From the NCBI GenBank assembly GCA_028278035.1, contig JANQFC010000029.1:1-36021 (forward strand): DNA of 36,021 bases. Direction: 5' to 3'. Below the pieces are notes generated by a model. That model saw only the letters and a program-made list of their open reading frames with translations. It had not been told where the DNA came from and ran no database searches. Shown piece by piece: positions 1 to 7,832 of this stretch; positions within the stretch are counted from its first letter, which is position 1, and the number at the start of each line of letters is the position of its first letter. A program made the translations under genes and the position numbers. This DNA is from Chlamydiales bacterium. Lineage in GTDB: Bacteria; Chlamydiota; Chlamydiia; Chlamydiales; SM23-39.

Positions 1-357
1 TTCTTCAGCTGCCTTTTCTGCTTTTGGTAATTGATTAGTTTCAATGTATTTTTGAACAATAGTTTGAATGTATTGTAGTTTAACATTTTTGAAAGGAAAA
101 AGTCTGGTATATTCAACAACCAATGGATAGTCAGTGGCTTTCATAGCATTGTCAATATCATCAAAAAGAACTTTTAAATCTAAAGATTTCAAACACTCTA
201 ATCCATATTTTTCTAATATATGAGGGCATAGTGATTCGGCTAATTTTTGGAATTTAGCATTAAAAAGATCTAAATGGGTTGCTTTTAGGATTTGATCTTT
301 TAACCACGTATTAGGTAATAAGGCTTTTTCTGTGCAGGTCAATTGAGCAATTGCCAT
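1..357 (-). CDS. Unrecognised helical protein, cut by the left edge
   Basis: The frame is open from an ATG at 357 to the window edge (119 codons), so the C-terminus is missing. The chosen start has GGGAG eight bases upstream; an earlier in-frame ATG at 372 lacks a ribosome-binding site. The visible protein is soluble, with no signal peptide or membrane segment. It reads as amphipathic helices, ending in a pattern in which a helix precedes a Lys/Ala/Glu-rich segment (around PKAEKAAEE), reminiscent of TPR-like or other alpha-solenoid repeats. I do not recognise a family. It is divergent from the TspO gene. Coding status is supported by the start and SD and by uninterrupted frame to the edge. 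Confidence 0.6.
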   Translation of the reverse strand, partial: MAIAQLTCTEKALLPNTWLKDQILKATHLDLFNAKFQKLAESLCPHILEKYGLECLKSLDLKVLFDDIDNAMKATDYPLVVEYTRLFPFKNVKLQYIQTIVQKYIETNQLPKAEKAAEE

Positions 358-480
358 CTTATTTTCTCCCATTTTTAGACAAAAAAATTTAAAATATCTT
401 AACTTAAAATGAAAGATATTTAATTTACATTGAATAATTAAAATATTTCTTATATTTGTAAAAATAAAAGGCTGATAACA

Positions 481-954
481 ATGATCAAAAACATTTATAA
501 GGTTTTTATCTTTGTTGCAATCGTATATTTTGTGCAGTTTATAGGGTCTTTTGCTATGAGATATAGTGATCCTAATTGGTATAAGACTCTTTCTAAGCCT
601 GTTTTTACACCGCCTGATTATGTATTTGGTATTGTTTGGCCAATTTTGTATTTAATGATAGCAGTAGCCGGATTTTTGATATGGAAGAACCTCAATCACA
701 GATTTGGAAACTTGGCTATAATCTTTTGGGGTTGTCAGCTGTTTTTCAATATGATCTGGACATTTTTATTTTTCTATATGCATGAGATGTTCTTAGCTTT
801 GGTGGATATATTTTTAATATGGTGTTTTACTATTTTATGCATGATCTTTGCATATAGTGTAACTGTATGGGGATTTGTTTTATTGATCCCATATATTTTA
901 TGGATAACTTTTGCTTTTGTTTTGAATTTGTACTTTTATTTATTCAATAGGTAG
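481..954 (+). CDS. tspO: TspO/MBR family tryptophan-rich membrane protein
   Basis: This is a 157-residue, five-helix membrane protein of the TspO/peripheral benzodiazepine receptor family, whose members bind porphyrins and other hydrophobic ligands and act in tetrapyrrole or stress physiology. Seen here are the family signatures: a WYKTLSKPVFTPP segment near residues 33-45, then VFGIVWPILY, an NMIWTFLFF helix, and a C-terminal PYILWITFAFVLN helix. Length matches bacterial members. The start follows AAAAGG nine bases upstream. Its 3' end overlaps the convergent histidine kinase gene by 15 bases. It stands alone on its strand, divergent from the left-edge gene, so it has its own promoter somewhere in 373-480. 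Family assignment is secure; the physiological ligand is unknown. Confidence 0.93.
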   Translation: MIKNIYKVFIFVAIVYFVQFIGSFAMRYSDPNWYKTLSKPVFTPPDYVFGIVWPILYLMIAVAGFLIWKNLNHRFGNLAIIFWGCQLFFNMIWTFLFFYMHEMFLALVDIFLIWCFTILCMIFAYSVTVWGFVLLIPYILWITFAFVLNLYFYLFNR

Positions 955-2178
955 AACAAAGGTAAAGGTCACTCCTTTGTCAGGATTGTTTTTAGCCCAG
1001 ATATTTCCACAATGTTCATCTACAATTTTTTTTGATATTGCAAGTCCCAATCCGGTCGATTTTTCTTTTTGAGTAGGAGCTGTAGATGTTTTGGTATAAA
1101 AAGCAAACAGTTTTTTTATCTCTTCTTCAGGAATTCTCTGTCCCTGGTCTATAACAGATATTTCTATCAAATTATCTTTTTTTTCTGATTTTATGGTTAT
1201 TTGAGTGTTTGGATCAGAAAATTTAATAGCGTTTGTAATCAAGTTATTGATTACCTGCTTTATCCTTTCTTTGTCAATTGCTATTTCAGGTAGGTCATGA
1301 CCATTTTCTAGTTTTAAGGTGATTTGTTTTTTTTGAGCTAAAAGTTTATTTGCCTCAAAGCATTCCTGCAGAAAATCGGCCATTTTTACTTTTTCTTTTT
1401 TAAGATCCAATCTACCTGCTTCTATTACCGAAATATCCAAGAAGGTATTGATGATGTTTAGCATGGAAGTTAAATGATTCTGCATAGTATCTATTGTCTT
1501 TGTAAATTCGTCAGAATTTTTATCTATCACACCTTCTTTGATAAGGTCTATGTTTCCCTTGATTACGTTGATAGGATTTCTAAGATCATGAGCTGCTATT
1601 CCTAAAAATTTTGTTTTTAAGTCGCTTAGTTTGCTGACTTCTTTATATAATCTGCTTTTTTCTATAATGGTGGATATTTGACCGGCTATTTGTTGAAATA
1701 AATCTATATGGGCATTTTTATAGGTATTTGTTTGCATACTAGAAAAAAAGATAAAGCCGACATATGTTTTAGCGATAATAAGCGGGCAGGTCAAAGATGA
1801 TTGCATGCCTTCTTTTACAATTTTTTTAGTGGCATCAGAGTTTGGATGAGCTTCTAGATAAACTTTTAGATCATTTAAGATTCTGGGTTTATTTAAGTGA
1901 ATGATATTTTCAAGCGTGCTTCCATGCATGGGGGCAGAATAACCTTCTGCCAATATTATTTTGGGTGCTTTTGATTTCGTCCAGATCAATATCAGATCTT
2001 TATTGTCATTTTGCAGAAAGGCAACCCCTATTCTGTCATAGGGGATAATGATCTCAAAAGAATCATATAAGTAACTTAATACCTCGTCTAAGGTGAGTCC
2101 CTGATTGATTTTTTGAGTCAGATTACAAAGTATGTCAACGACTTCTACATGATTTGGTTGTTCTGCCGGTATTTGCAT
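940..2178 (-). CDS. Soluble GAF-domain sensor histidine kinase
   Basis: This is a cytosolic sensor kinase of 412 residues. An N-terminal GAF domain covers about residues 15-175. It is followed by a HisKA dimerisation domain with the H-box IAAHDLRNPIN (phospho-acceptor His about 197) and a HATPase_c domain with N-box NLITNAIKF and G2 box STGLGLAISKKI. No membrane segment is visible. The start is the ATG at 2178, one base after the stop of the upstream response regulator, with GGAGAG at a good distance; a longer version from a TTG at 2193 would put the SD inside the gene. Oddity: the G1 box reads DQGQRIP where DxGxGI is usual, so the second glycine is Arg. It is the last gene of a leftward operon and may act with the adjacent receiver protein. 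Confidence 0.93.
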   Translation of the reverse strand: MQIPAEQPNHVEVVDILCNLTQKINQGLTLDEVLSYLYDSFEIIIPYDRIGVAFLQNDNKDLILIWTKSKAPKIILAEGYSAPMHGSTLENIIHLNKPRILNDLKVYLEAHPNSDATKKIVKEGMQSSLTCPLIIAKTYVGFIFFSSMQTNTYKNAHIDLFQQIAGQISTIIEKSRLYKEVSKLSDLKTKFLGIAAHDLRNPINVIKGNIDLIKEGVIDKNSDEFTKTIDTMQNHLTSMLNIINTFLDISVIEAGRLDLKKEKVKMADFLQECFEANKLLAQKKQITLKLENGHDLPEIAIDKERIKQVINNLITNAIKFSDPNTQITIKSEKKDNLIEISVIDQGQRIPEEEIKKLFAFYTKTSTAPTQKEKSTGLGLAISKKIVDEHCGNIWAKNNPDKGVTFTFVLPIE

Positions 2179-2179
2179 G

Positions 2180-2551
2180 TTACGACTCTCCAATTAAATT
2201 TTTGATTTTAGTCTGCATTTCTTCCGGATTAAATGGTTTTATTAAAAAATCTTGTACTTCAAGCTCTTTCATTACTTGCTCAATATTTTTTAAAGTACTT
2301 GCTGAAAATATTATTATGGGAATATTTTTTATTTTTTCGTTTTCTTTTATTTTTTTGCAGCATGCTTTTCCGTCCATTATAGGCATTAGCAGATCTAGCA
2401 TAATTAGATCAACAGTTTCTTTTTCTAAAATATCTAAAGCTTCTTGTCCGTTATTTGCTATTTTAACATCATATCCGAACTTTTGAATTCTAATGGATGC
2501 TAATTTAGAAATATCCGGTTCATCGTCAACTATTAGTATTTTTTTTGCCAT
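2180..2551 (-). CDS. Receiver-only response regulator (CheY-like)
   Basis: This is a single 123-residue receiver domain with no output domain. It keeps the acidic pocket D9/D10, phospho-acceptor D53 (MLDLLMP), the switch Ser about 83 (FSAS) and the conserved Lys about 105 (LIKPF), so it should be phosphorylatable. AGGAG about eight bases upstream supports the start and overlaps the stop of the preceding kinase gene. It lies between two histidine kinase genes (four bases from one, one base from the other). A relay role is therefore likely, passing phosphate between kinases and an Hpt protein such as the one at 9548-12067, or acting by protein contact. The partner is inferred from position only. 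Confidence 0.94.
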   Translation of the reverse strand: MAKKILIVDDEPDISKLASIRIQKFGYDVKIANNGQEALDILEKETVDLIMLDLLMPIMDGKACCKKIKENEKIKNIPIIIFSASTLKNIEQVMKELEVQDFLIKPFNPEEMQTKIKNLIGES

Positions 2552-2555
2552 TTTA

Positions 2556-4796
2556 TTACTCCTTTTTTAAATATAGCTCAAAACTAAAGGTAGTACCTTT
2601 ATTAACTTCAGATTCTACCCATATTCTGCCGCCGTGTGTTTCCAGGATTTTTTTGGATATAGCAAGGCCTAGTCCCGTACTTCCCGGCTTTCTTTTGTGT
2701 TTGTCTCCTAATTGGGTAAAATATTGAAATAACTTTTCAAAGTCTTCTTTTTTGATACCGACTCCTGTATCAGATACTGATACTATTATTGAAGTGTCTG
2801 TTTTTTTAGAAGCAACAGTAATACTGCCGGTGTCGGTAAATTTTATAGCATTATTGAGTAAATTGATTATTACCTGATAAATACCGTCTCCGTCACAAAT
2901 TATTTGAGGTAGATCTTTGGTCAGGTTTGTTTTGAGTGCTAAATTTTTATTTTTAGCGATTGGAGTAGATAGTTTAACAGCTTCGGTAATTATTTGGTTA
3001 ATGTCATTGGGTTGCATATTAAATTCCATTTTGCCAAGTTCTAGTTTTCTTAAATCTAATATGTTATTTACTATTCTGGAAAGTCTTTCAATATTTCTCT
3101 TGGTAGTGTCTGCCAAAGAATTTTGTTCGGGATTTAAGTTTTTTTCGACACTATCCAAAAGAAGCAGATAACTTTCTTTAATAGCGCTTAATGGAGTTTT
3201 AAGTTCATGAGATATGATAGATGTAAACTCGGCTTTGGCTGCAAGCGCTTTTTTAAGATTTTCTTGGGTTTCTTTTTCTTTTGTAATATCTCGTACTGTT
3301 GCCTGTATTAATATTTTGTTGTTATATTGAAGCTTGGTTAACAATACTGTTGCATAAAATTCTTTGCCAGTTAATTTTTTATGTAGCCATTCAAAATAGC
3401 AAGATCCTTCATCTAAGGTTTTTTTGATCATAGCTTTTGCTTTTTCAGCAGATAATTGCCCGTCTGGTTGATATTCAGGGGATAATTGATATGGAGTATA
3501 ATTTTTAAATTCTTCTTCATTTTTAAATCCAAATAATTCTAAAGTTGCTTTATTGGCTATGTAGAAATTTGTATTTAACGTAAGTATCATAATAGCGTCA
3601 GCCGAAGTTTCAAATAAAGCTTGGTATTTAGCTTTACTAATTGCAAGTTCTTGTGCAATGATATTTCTTTTTTCTATTTCTTTGTTTAAGGAAGCTATGG
3701 ATGCAGTAGATTGTTTTAAATTAGAAGCCATTTTATTAAAGGCATTAGATAGATTGCCGATTTCGTCTTTAGACGTAATTGGTATTTGATAATCTAAATT
3801 TCCTTCTCCAATTTTTTTAACCCCTTCCTGAAGGGTATGCAAAGGTTTGTTTATTATTTTAGCTACGAAATAACCGATTAAAAATGCTAAAATTGAAATA
3901 AACAAAGTTTGACCTATAAAAATCATTAGGATTGTATTTAAAGGGGCGAAAGCTTCGTTTTTATCCATTTCTGCAATTAGGCACCAGTCGATTTTTTTTA
4001 TGCTGGAGTGAGCTCCGATTACTTTTTGTCCCAGATAATTTTTATAGATAATGGAAGAGGCAGGATGCTCTTTTCCTTCTTTTAAGTGAATAAAGCAGTT
4101 TTGTGCATTAATTGAATTGATTTTTATTTTTAAAATAGCATTTTTTTCAAATCTGGACGGAGAGACCATTAAAAGATCTTTATTCACCAAATAGACTTCT
4201 CCGGTTTTGCCAAGGCCTTTATTATTAGTTGTAACATTATAAATTTCTTGAGCATGAAATGCCAATCTTAGTATTCCCCAAAATTTACCGTTTTTAATAG
4301 GGCTTGAAATTAATAGGTCGTATGTTTGGGCATTATCATTATATGTAATGCCTTGTATAAATGTTTTATCTTTGCCTTCCGACAGACATTTACACTGAGA
4401 TAGATCTTTGCCGATTTTTTTTGGGGTAGAGGATGCAATAATCATTCCTCTTGTGTCTAATATATCTATTTCGTGGATTTCCGGATGAGTTTCGATAACG
4501 GTCTTTAATCTATCTTGAACTTTTAAAAAGGCATTTTTGTATTTAGGGCTGTCTTTATCTAAAGTTATAAAATCTTTAATTGTAAAACTTTTAGTCATCA
4601 GTATGATCGTTTCAGAGTTTAGTTGTAATATAGAGTCAATATGCTGCGCTCTTGAATTTGCTACCAGATTTAATTTTGAAAATATTTCTTTTTTTATAAT
4701 TGTCCGGTTTACATAGTAAAAAAAAGATGAAGGTATTGCTGTGACTAATATAGCTCCAATAAAAAATATAATTCCAATTTTTGTTTTAAGCTTCAT
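2556..4796 (-). CDS. Membrane sensor histidine kinase (dCache-HAMP-PAS-HisKA-HATPase)
   Basis: This is a 746-residue transmembrane kinase. In order: TM1 at about 8-28; an extracytoplasmic double-Cache-like sensor at about 30-285; TM2 at about 288-314; HAMP at about 315-370; a short coiled coil; PAS at about 388-505; HisKA with H-box IISHELKTPLSAIK (His 530); and HATPase_c with N-box NLLNNAIKF, G1 box DTGVGI at about 676-681 and G2 box STGLGLAISKKI. All catalytic motifs are intact. The sensor contains a CKC pair near 135-137 that could form a disulphide or bind metal. The ATG directly abuts the stop of the upstream TPR/barrel gene with no obvious SD, so translation is probably coupled. Small extracellular ligands are typical for dCache sensors; the ligand here is unknown. 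Confidence 0.95.
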   Translation of the reverse strand: MKLKTKIGIIFFIGAILVTAIPSSFFYYVNRTIIKKEIFSKLNLVANSRAQHIDSILQLNSETIILMTKSFTIKDFITLDKDSPKYKNAFLKVQDRLKTVIETHPEIHEIDILDTRGMIIASSTPKKIGKDLSQCKCLSEGKDKTFIQGITYNDNAQTYDLLISSPIKNGKFWGILRLAFHAQEIYNVTTNNKGLGKTGEVYLVNKDLLMVSPSRFEKNAILKIKINSINAQNCFIHLKEGKEHPASSIIYKNYLGQKVIGAHSSIKKIDWCLIAEMDKNEAFAPLNTILMIFIGQTLFISILAFLIGYFVAKIINKPLHTLQEGVKKIGEGNLDYQIPITSKDEIGNLSNAFNKMASNLKQSTASIASLNKEIEKRNIIAQELAISKAKYQALFETSADAIMILTLNTNFYIANKATLELFGFKNEEEFKNYTPYQLSPEYQPDGQLSAEKAKAMIKKTLDEGSCYFEWLHKKLTGKEFYATVLLTKLQYNNKILIQATVRDITKEKETQENLKKALAAKAEFTSIISHELKTPLSAIKESYLLLLDSVEKNLNPEQNSLADTTKRNIERLSRIVNNILDLRKLELGKMEFNMQPNDINQIITEAVKLSTPIAKNKNLALKTNLTKDLPQIICDGDGIYQVIINLLNNAIKFTDTGSITVASKKTDTSIIVSVSDTGVGIKKEDFEKLFQYFTQLGDKHKRKPGSTGLGLAISKKILETHGGRIWVESEVNKGTTFSFELYLKKE

Positions 4797-6485
4797 TTAA
4801 AATACCCATTTTAACTGTCCTTTAATAAACCATGCTCCATAATCATCTGTATTGATGTAATACAGTCCTGATAGTTTTGCGTGTAGAGATGTTCCAAAAA
4901 CTACGTTTACAGCAGGTTCTATTGAATGACCTCGATATTTATGTATAGGAAGCACTTGAGGTTCCTGCAGAGCTGCTGTTATTATTCTAGCTTCGTTAGT
5001 TAAGTTTTTATATCTTCTCATTTGATAGGTGTATGCAACTTCGAAAAAGCTTTGAGGGATCCAGGTTTTTATATATTTTAATTGTATAAAATGAGTGACT
5101 TCATTTTTAAATGAAGCATAATCAAATACAATATTTTCCATTTCTCTATATTGATATCTATATTTTACGATAAAATAACCGGCTATATCTAAAGGAATTC
5201 CAATGTTTCCCCAAAATGTAGCGGTTCTTCTTTCATTGCTTGTTCTATTACCTTTGGTTTTTCTATACAGTTCATATTCTCCGTCCAACCCTAAATTGGT
5301 ATAGGGGAGTTTAAATCTATGTTCATATAAGGCATATATTTGCTGTTTTCTCATAAAGTAAGAAAAAACGTCTATAAAGTTTCTTGCTATAAAAGAATCA
5401 ACATAATAATTGAAAAAGGCAAGATGCTTAATACTTGTAAATTTTGTCCAGACAGAAGGTTCGAAGGATGTCCTTTTTCGAAATGGAAAGCCTGCGAAGC
5501 CGTTATTTTTTCCGTGTTTAAACAAAAAATCAAAATGTGTAGTCCAATTATTATAATAAAACATATCTATGCCGGCTAGATACTTATAGATATTGACGTT
5601 GTAATTATTGATGTGAATAATTAAGTTTTTTTGTTTTTCAGGGACATAGTAAAATCCGAAGATTGGTCTGAAATTGTCATTGATCGGATATCTTAAGATT
5701 GTAGAGGAGGTAATGAAATTAAGTTGGGTTGTTCTGATAAATGTAACTAGATCTTTTTCTCTTTCCTGGGCGTAGCTGTTAAGGGTATCTATTGAAGGGT
5801 TTACAAATTCTTTTACTGCTACAATTCCAGTTCTTGCATTGATGTTGTCTTTGTTATAATCATATGCTTTTTCATAAGCCTGAAGTGTTTTTTTGTAGCC
5901 GCTTTTTTTTGAGTATAATGCCCCTAAATAAAACCAGGACTCTTCATTGGGTGCTCTTGTAGAAAGAGCTTTTTTTAAATATTGCTCTGCCAACTGATCC
6001 TGCTGTTTTGCCTGATGAATCCTTCCCATTAATAAATAGGCATCTGAATATGACGGCACATTGTCTATTACAACATATAGCTGTTTAGAGGCTTTGTCAT
6101 ATTTTTTTTGGTTAAAATATACATATGCAAGGTATAATCTTGCATCATATTGTTCAGGATCTATTTCAATACATTTTAGCAAATATTTTTCCGCTTCTTG
6201 GTAATTGTTCAAACGGTAATATAATCTTCCTAGGTTATATAAATAATCCGGATTTTCAGGATAGGTCTGATGAAGTTTTTTATAGATTTCAATGGATTCT
6301 TGTATTTTTTGTTCTTGTTCAAAAGCTTTAGCTTTATTTGTCTCTTCTAAAAGATTAAGCTCAAGTCCTTCTGCTTCAATTTTCTCAAGTTTTTGATCTG
6401 CATCAGGTTCAATTATTTCAAATTGAGGATCTTCGGCTAGAAGGTTAAAGCTAAACAAAATTAATAATACATTAATAAATTTCAT
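4797..6485 (-). CDS. TPR-containing outer-membrane beta-barrel protein, probable polysaccharide exporter
   Basis: The 562-residue protein begins with a signal peptide (about 1-17, ending LLA before EDP). An acidic linker follows, then about five tetratricopeptide repeats at residues 55-225 (for example YLYNLGRLYYRLNNYQEAEKY). About 320 residues follow that are rich in alternating aromatic and polar strands and end in WVF, the C-terminal aromatic typical of outer-membrane barrels. Periplasmic TPRs followed by a barrel is the architecture of exopolysaccharide exporters such as PgaA and BcsC; barrel-containing TPR proteins of other roles exist. Its operon has a GT4 glycosyltransferase upstream and sensor kinases downstream, and a GT2 synthase lies nearby, which supports export. 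No direct sequence motif proves the substrate. Confidence 0.78.
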   Translation of the reverse strand: MKFINVLLILFSFNLLAEDPQFEIIEPDADQKLEKIEAEGLELNLLEETNKAKAFEQEQKIQESIEIYKKLHQTYPENPDYLYNLGRLYYRLNNYQEAEKYLLKCIEIDPEQYDARLYLAYVYFNQKKYDKASKQLYVVIDNVPSYSDAYLLMGRIHQAKQQDQLAEQYLKKALSTRAPNEESWFYLGALYSKKSGYKKTLQAYEKAYDYNKDNINARTGIVAVKEFVNPSIDTLNSYAQEREKDLVTFIRTTQLNFITSSTILRYPINDNFRPIFGFYYVPEKQKNLIIHINNYNVNIYKYLAGIDMFYYNNWTTHFDFLFKHGKNNGFAGFPFRKRTSFEPSVWTKFTSIKHLAFFNYYVDSFIARNFIDVFSYFMRKQQIYALYEHRFKLPYTNLGLDGEYELYRKTKGNRTSNERRTATFWGNIGIPLDIAGYFIVKYRYQYREMENIVFDYASFKNEVTHFIQLKYIKTWIPQSFFEVAYTYQMRRYKNLTNEARIITAALQEPQVLPIHKYRGHSIEPAVNVVFGTSLHAKLSGLYYINTDDYGAWFIKGQLKWVF

Positions 6486-6497
6486 TGTTTTAATTAT

Positions 6498-7730
6498 TTA
6501 TATGTTCCCATTTTTTTTATTATATATTTTAAGATAATAATCAAGATGTTGCTGGGTTATTTTTTCCCAGGTATATTCTCTTGCTTTATTTTCAGCTTTT
6601 TTGGATAAAGCCCGATATTTTTCTTTATTTAGATTTTTCATTTCTAAAATGCTGTTGGATAATGTGTTAGAATCTTCAGGTGGGATGATTTTGCCTACTG
6701 CGAATTCTTTCATACCGCCGCTAGATGTAGCAATTACAGGAAGTGCGCATCCCATAGCCTCTAAACATGCGATTCCAAATCCTTCAGATCTTGATGGGAA
6801 TATTCCGAACTTGGAAATATTATATAATTCAGCAATATTTTCAGGAGATTGATGATCTAGAAAATGAACATTTTTACAATCGCATTCTTCTATTTCTTTT
6901 TGGGTAAGAAGTGTATTAAGGTTTCCTGTGCCGATTATTAAAAAATGAACATTTTCATCTTTACATATAGGTCTATTTGCTTTTAATAAAATATCTATTC
7001 CTTTTGTTTTGGATATCTTTCCGACAAAACAAAATATGGTAGCATTATCCGGTATGTCGAGGTTATGTTTTTCTAATATTTGTTTTTTATCGACTTGCAT
7101 TTTTTTGAAAATAGTATTGTCATAGCTGCTTGGAATGACTTTTATTTTGTTATTATCAATATCGTAGAGATGTTCAATTTCCTTTTTTACAAAATCTGAT
7201 ATTGCAAAAATGTATTTTGCTTCTTGGGCTGACTGCAGTGCTAAAGGCTGCATTCTTTTATCTTGGACATATCCTATTTGATCAATATGATGTGCGTTGC
7301 AAATATATGGACAGCCAAGCTTTTTTATTACATAACTTAAAGACCATATATGCTGACACTCGATGATGTCTGGTTTAAAATTATTGATTACTTCTTTTAG
7401 CCTTTTTTCTAAAAGATTAAAAAACATATCAAACTCTTCTTGAGTGAGCTTGGAATATAATTTTCCTTTCGGACTTCTGGGATGAGGATCTTTTATAATG
7501 AGCGGGAAATTTTCCAAAATAGTTCCATTGGAATGAATAGGGAATTTCCAAACTTCAAAGAGATTGTGCGAATTGAAATAATATTCTTTGTCAGCAGAAG
7601 GTATTTCCGGATTATCCGGAAAAAATAATTTTACCTGATGATTTAATTTTATAAGATTTTTCATAAGGCTATGAGCGACTATAAAGCTGCCTGTTCCCCA
7701 AGCACCTGATACCGTAATTAATATTTTCAT
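6498..7730 (-). CDS. GT4 family glycosyltransferase (GT-B fold), copy A
   Basis: This 410-residue cytosolic retaining glycosyltransferase has the GT-B N-terminal fold opening MKILITVSGAWGTGSF, a nucleotide-sugar-side motif GKISKTKG (237-244), and the GT4 EX7E motif SEGFGIACLE with Glu 316 and Glu 324, followed by AMGCALPVIA. It would transfer a sugar from a nucleotide donor to a lipid- or polymer-linked acceptor; donor and acceptor cannot be read from sequence. It is a clear paralogue of the divergent gene at 7833-9062, about half identical throughout. It is first in the leftward operon, 12 bases ahead of the TPR/barrel gene. The start has no evident SD, but the N-terminus aligns residue for residue with its paralogue. 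Confidence 0.92.
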   Translation of the reverse strand: MKILITVSGAWGTGSFIVAHSLMKNLIKLNHQVKLFFPDNPEIPSADKEYYFNSHNLFEVWKFPIHSNGTILENFPLIIKDPHPRSPKGKLYSKLTQEEFDMFFNLLEKRLKEVINNFKPDIIECQHIWSLSYVIKKLGCPYICNAHHIDQIGYVQDKRMQPLALQSAQEAKYIFAISDFVKKEIEHLYDIDNNKIKVIPSSYDNTIFKKMQVDKKQILEKHNLDIPDNATIFCFVGKISKTKGIDILLKANRPICKDENVHFLIIGTGNLNTLLTQKEIEECDCKNVHFLDHQSPENIAELYNISKFGIFPSRSEGFGIACLEAMGCALPVIATSSGGMKEFAVGKIIPPEDSNTLSNSILEMKNLNKEKYRALSKKAENKAREYTWEKITQQHLDYYLKIYNKKNGNI

Positions 7731-7754
7731 ATATTATCATGCGTGTTTTTTTTC

Positions 7755-7806
7755 ATTTTAAGAAATAAAAAAATATATTTGTCAATTTATATATTTTAAT
7801 TAATAA
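7755..7806. promoter_or_regulatory. Candidate overlapping divergent promoters between the two GT4 genes
   Basis: The 102-base gap between the divergent glycosyltransferase genes contains TTGTCAA at 7779-7785. Read leftward this gives a perfect -35 hexamer TTGACA (7785-7780), with TAAAAT (7760-7755) as a -10 after a long 19-base spacer. Read rightward it gives TTGTCA, with only weak -10 candidates such as TAATAA at 7801-7806. The leftward promoter would leave an 18-base leader. The arrangement would force the two polymerases to compete. Based on consensus matching only. Confidence 0.35.
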
Positions 7807-7832
7807 TAAAATTTGATCACTTAATAATTAAC

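Noticed and set aside
2154..3171. Rightward frames at 2154-2486, 2545-2727 and 2917-3171
   Set aside because: They lie opposite well-supported histidine kinase and receiver genes and encode no recognisable protein; antisense shadows.
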